Positions 62,696-64,000 of a stretch of 64,000 nucleotides of DNA are shown here, one piece after another. The notes beneath the pieces are model-generated. The model was not told where the DNA came from and searched no databases. It saw only the letters and a list, made by a program, of their open reading frames with translations. The stretch is from Alphaproteobacteria bacterium (lineage in GTDB: Bacteria; Pseudomonadota; Alphaproteobacteria; Sphingomonadales; Sphingomonadaceae), in NCBI GenBank assembly GCA_030424845.1, contig JAUHWC010000002.1, positions 248,001-312,000 on the forward strand, read 5' to 3'. The translations under genes and the position numbers were made by a program. The first letter of the stretch is position 1, and each line of letters starts with the position of its first letter.

Positions 62696-62765
62696 TGCTG
62701 CAAGATGGCAGTTTGCCCGCGCATTTCCAGCGCGGTCCTTCGGTCCGGCCCATCAATTACCGGAC

Positions 62766-63608
62766 CTAGGGCGCAAAGAGCGCCAGTTGCTCCACTTCCG
62801 CGAGCGAGAGGCGCAGCCCGAAATGCTCGTCCAGAACATCGCGCCAATCGGCCGGCGTGGCGATTGCCTGCTTGTGCACCGCGCCATCGCGGGCAAGCGA
62901 CAGCTGCGTGCCGGTAAGCGCGGCGAACCCAGCCGGCAAGACGCGGCTGATGATCGGTCCAAGGCGGAAGCGCGATTGCTCCTGCGTTGCCGTCCAGTGG
63001 TTGGCCATGTCGAGATCGGCTTGCATGACCGGTGCAAGATCGAAGCTGTATTGCGCCTGCCAATCCGCGCTGTCGCGGTGCCTCCCGTCCGTGCTGGAAA
63101 CCGGGCCTGAACGTTCAAGCACCCATTCGCCATCGGGCCTGCCGACATGGCGCAGGCGGTGTCGCGCGCCATCCGCTGTCCCCGTCTGTGCGCCGTCGAC
63201 CAGCGGCAGCGGCGGCACATGACTGCCACCGAAACCCGCATCGCCAAGCCACGGCGCGCCTTCGATCTCGCACAGCAGCAGCACGTGGGTGCGCGGCGGG
63301 ATGAAGCCTTCGGGCATGGCAAGGCGCGGGCGGGCCAGCAGCGGGCGGCTGGTTATGCCGATGGCCGCCAGCATGTCCGCAAACAGGCGGTTCTGTTCAA
63401 AGCAGTAACCCCCGCGCCGCTGTTCGACGAGCTTGGCGAAAACCGCATCGCTGCCGATGCGGATCGGGCGCCCCAGCAGCACGTCGAGGTTTTCGAAGGT
63501 TATCGCCTGCCGGTGCGCGGACTGGAGCAGGGCCAGCCCTTCGGGTGAAGGATCGGGCGCGGCATCGAGGCCCAGCCGCGCCAGATAGGCTGGCAGGCGA
63601 TCGCACAT
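62766..63608 (-). CDS. nat: Arylamine N-acetyltransferase
   Basis: 280-aa enzyme using acetyl-CoA to acetylate arylamines and hydrazines. The catalytic triad is visible: Cys69 in QRRGGYCFEQN, His108 in PPRTHVLL and Asp123 in WLGDAGFGG. The N-terminal YLARLGLDAAPDPSPEGLALLQSAH and the late LCEIEG segment are also standard. It starts 8 bases after the phosphomannomutase stop and is probably in the same transcript. The substrate in this organism is unknown. Confidence 0.9.
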   Translation of the reverse strand: MCDRLPAYLARLGLDAAPDPSPEGLALLQSAHRQAITFENLDVLLGRPIRIGSDAVFAKLVEQRRGGYCFEQNRLFADMLAAIGITSRPLLARPRLAMPEGFIPPRTHVLLLCEIEGAPWLGDAGFGGSHVPPLPLVDGAQTGTADGARHRLRHVGRPDGEWVLERSGPVSSTDGRHRDSADWQAQYSFDLAPVMQADLDMANHWTATQEQSRFRLGPIISRVLPAGFAALTGTQLSLARDGAVHKQAIATPADWRDVLDEHFGLRLSLAEVEQLALFAP

Positions 63609-63616
63609 GGCAGGCC

Positions 63617-64000
63617 TCAGTGCCCCACGCTTTCCCCGCGCTCGAGGCCGGACTGGGCCAGCTGGTCATCGATCTGGTCCAGCAGGCGCTGCAAGCCTTC
63701 CTCGCTGTCGCTTTCGGCGCGGGCCACGAGCACGTCCTGCGTGTTGGATGCACGCAGCAACCACCAGCCATCGTCATTGGTCACGCGCACGCCATCCGTC
63801 GCGTTCACCTCGTCGGGACTGTTCGCCAGGCGTTGCTGCACTTCCTCGATCGCCGCGAACTTGCGGCTTTCGTCCACCTGGAAGCGCATTTCCGGCGTGT
63901 TGAGCATCTGCGGCATGGCGCTGCGCAGCTCGGTGATGGACTTGCCCAGCCTGGCTGCGGCCGCAATCAGCCTGATTCCCGCATAGAGCGCATCGTCGAA
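63617..64000 (-). CDS. Phosphomannomutase/phosphoglucomutase, C-terminal part
   Basis: The last 127 residues of an alpha-D-phosphohexomutase; the 5' end lies beyond the window. FDDALYAGIRLIAAAARLGKS (by ends) matches the domain III end, where the GGE-containing loop precedes it, and domain IV has ATDGVRVTNDDGWWLLRASNTQDVLVARAES, with the phosphate-binding RASNT loop. It interconverts 1- and 6-phosphates of mannose or glucose for LPS and polysaccharide synthesis. Active-site serine is outside the window. Confidence 0.9.
   Translation of the reverse strand, partial: FDDALYAGIRLIAAAARLGKSITELRSAMPQMLNTPEMRFQVDESRKFAAIEEVQQRLANSPDEVNATDGVRVTNDDGWWLLRASNTQDVLVARAESDSEEGLQRLLDQIDDQLAQSGLERGESVGH

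Overview
The window is high-GC chromosomal DNA from an alphaproteobacterium. The best fit is Sphingomonadales, close to Erythrobacteraceae (inference). The evidence is ctrA and divK cell-cycle regulators, an acyl carrier protein/serine palmitoyltransferase pair for sphingolipid synthesis, a DUF3572 gene, an alphaproteobacterial DksA with one cysteine, and the remains of an RcGTA-type gene transfer agent cluster. Nearly all of it is densely packed housekeeping sequence with many 1-4 nt start/stop overlaps. I saw no tRNA or rRNA genes, CRISPR arrays or intact insertion sequences.

Layout. 0-12 kb: ctrA, a MscS-type channel, trmB, an SDR oxidoreductase, a TauE-type exporter, the malic enzyme/phosphotransacetylase fusion maeB, mutS, two small membrane proteins, gluQ and an HNH endonuclease. 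12-20 kb: a DUF4112 protein, a lone solute-binding lipoprotein, a PilZ protein, dksA, a Sel1-like protein, a coupled DUF3572-HAD-RidA-GDPD-FemAB run, divK, and an orphan membrane protein resembling Pycsar effectors. 20-24 kb: ACP and serine palmitoyltransferase, a 14-G tract, an arsRCB (ACR3) operon and a YqaA-like membrane protein. 24.3-25.8 kb: a collapsed gene transfer agent cluster, in which the terminase small subunit and the front of the large terminase are joined to the tail of a DUF2793 gene. 25.8-34.6 kb: an MFS transporter, queC, a DUF3617 protein, hslO, argF, argD, a double cold-shock protein with an RGG tail, and a coupled phosphatase/unknown/sterol-desaturase run.

35-47 kb: an OmpA-family porin with a roughly 26-proline linker, a nitrogen-sensing glnK-amtB unit behind a consensus sigma-54 promoter with a second P-II gene after it, an EEP nuclease and a PNPOx-like protein, prfC, pheT-pheS, an AraC regulator, and a frameshifted SH3-like gene. 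47-56.6 kb: rpmI-rplT, a large secreted TPR-CHAT protein, a prs/cupin-lipoprotein/hisN operon, a homoserine dehydrogenase and two exported proteins of unknown function. 56.9-60.1 kb: tonB-exbB-exbD-exbD and a third, separately promoted exbD. 60.2-64 kb: an Lhr-type helicase, an arylamine N-acetyltransferase and the C-terminal end of a phosphomannomutase.

The strongest unusual signals are the gene transfer agent collapse, a leaderless autoregulated ars promoter with a duplicated operator, the sigma-54 element before glnK, CtrA-type boxes near genes of unknown function, and an orphan Pycsar-effector-like protein without a nearby cyclase. I did not find a clearly new multi-gene system. All identifications come from motif reading and remembered family features; no database search was run.
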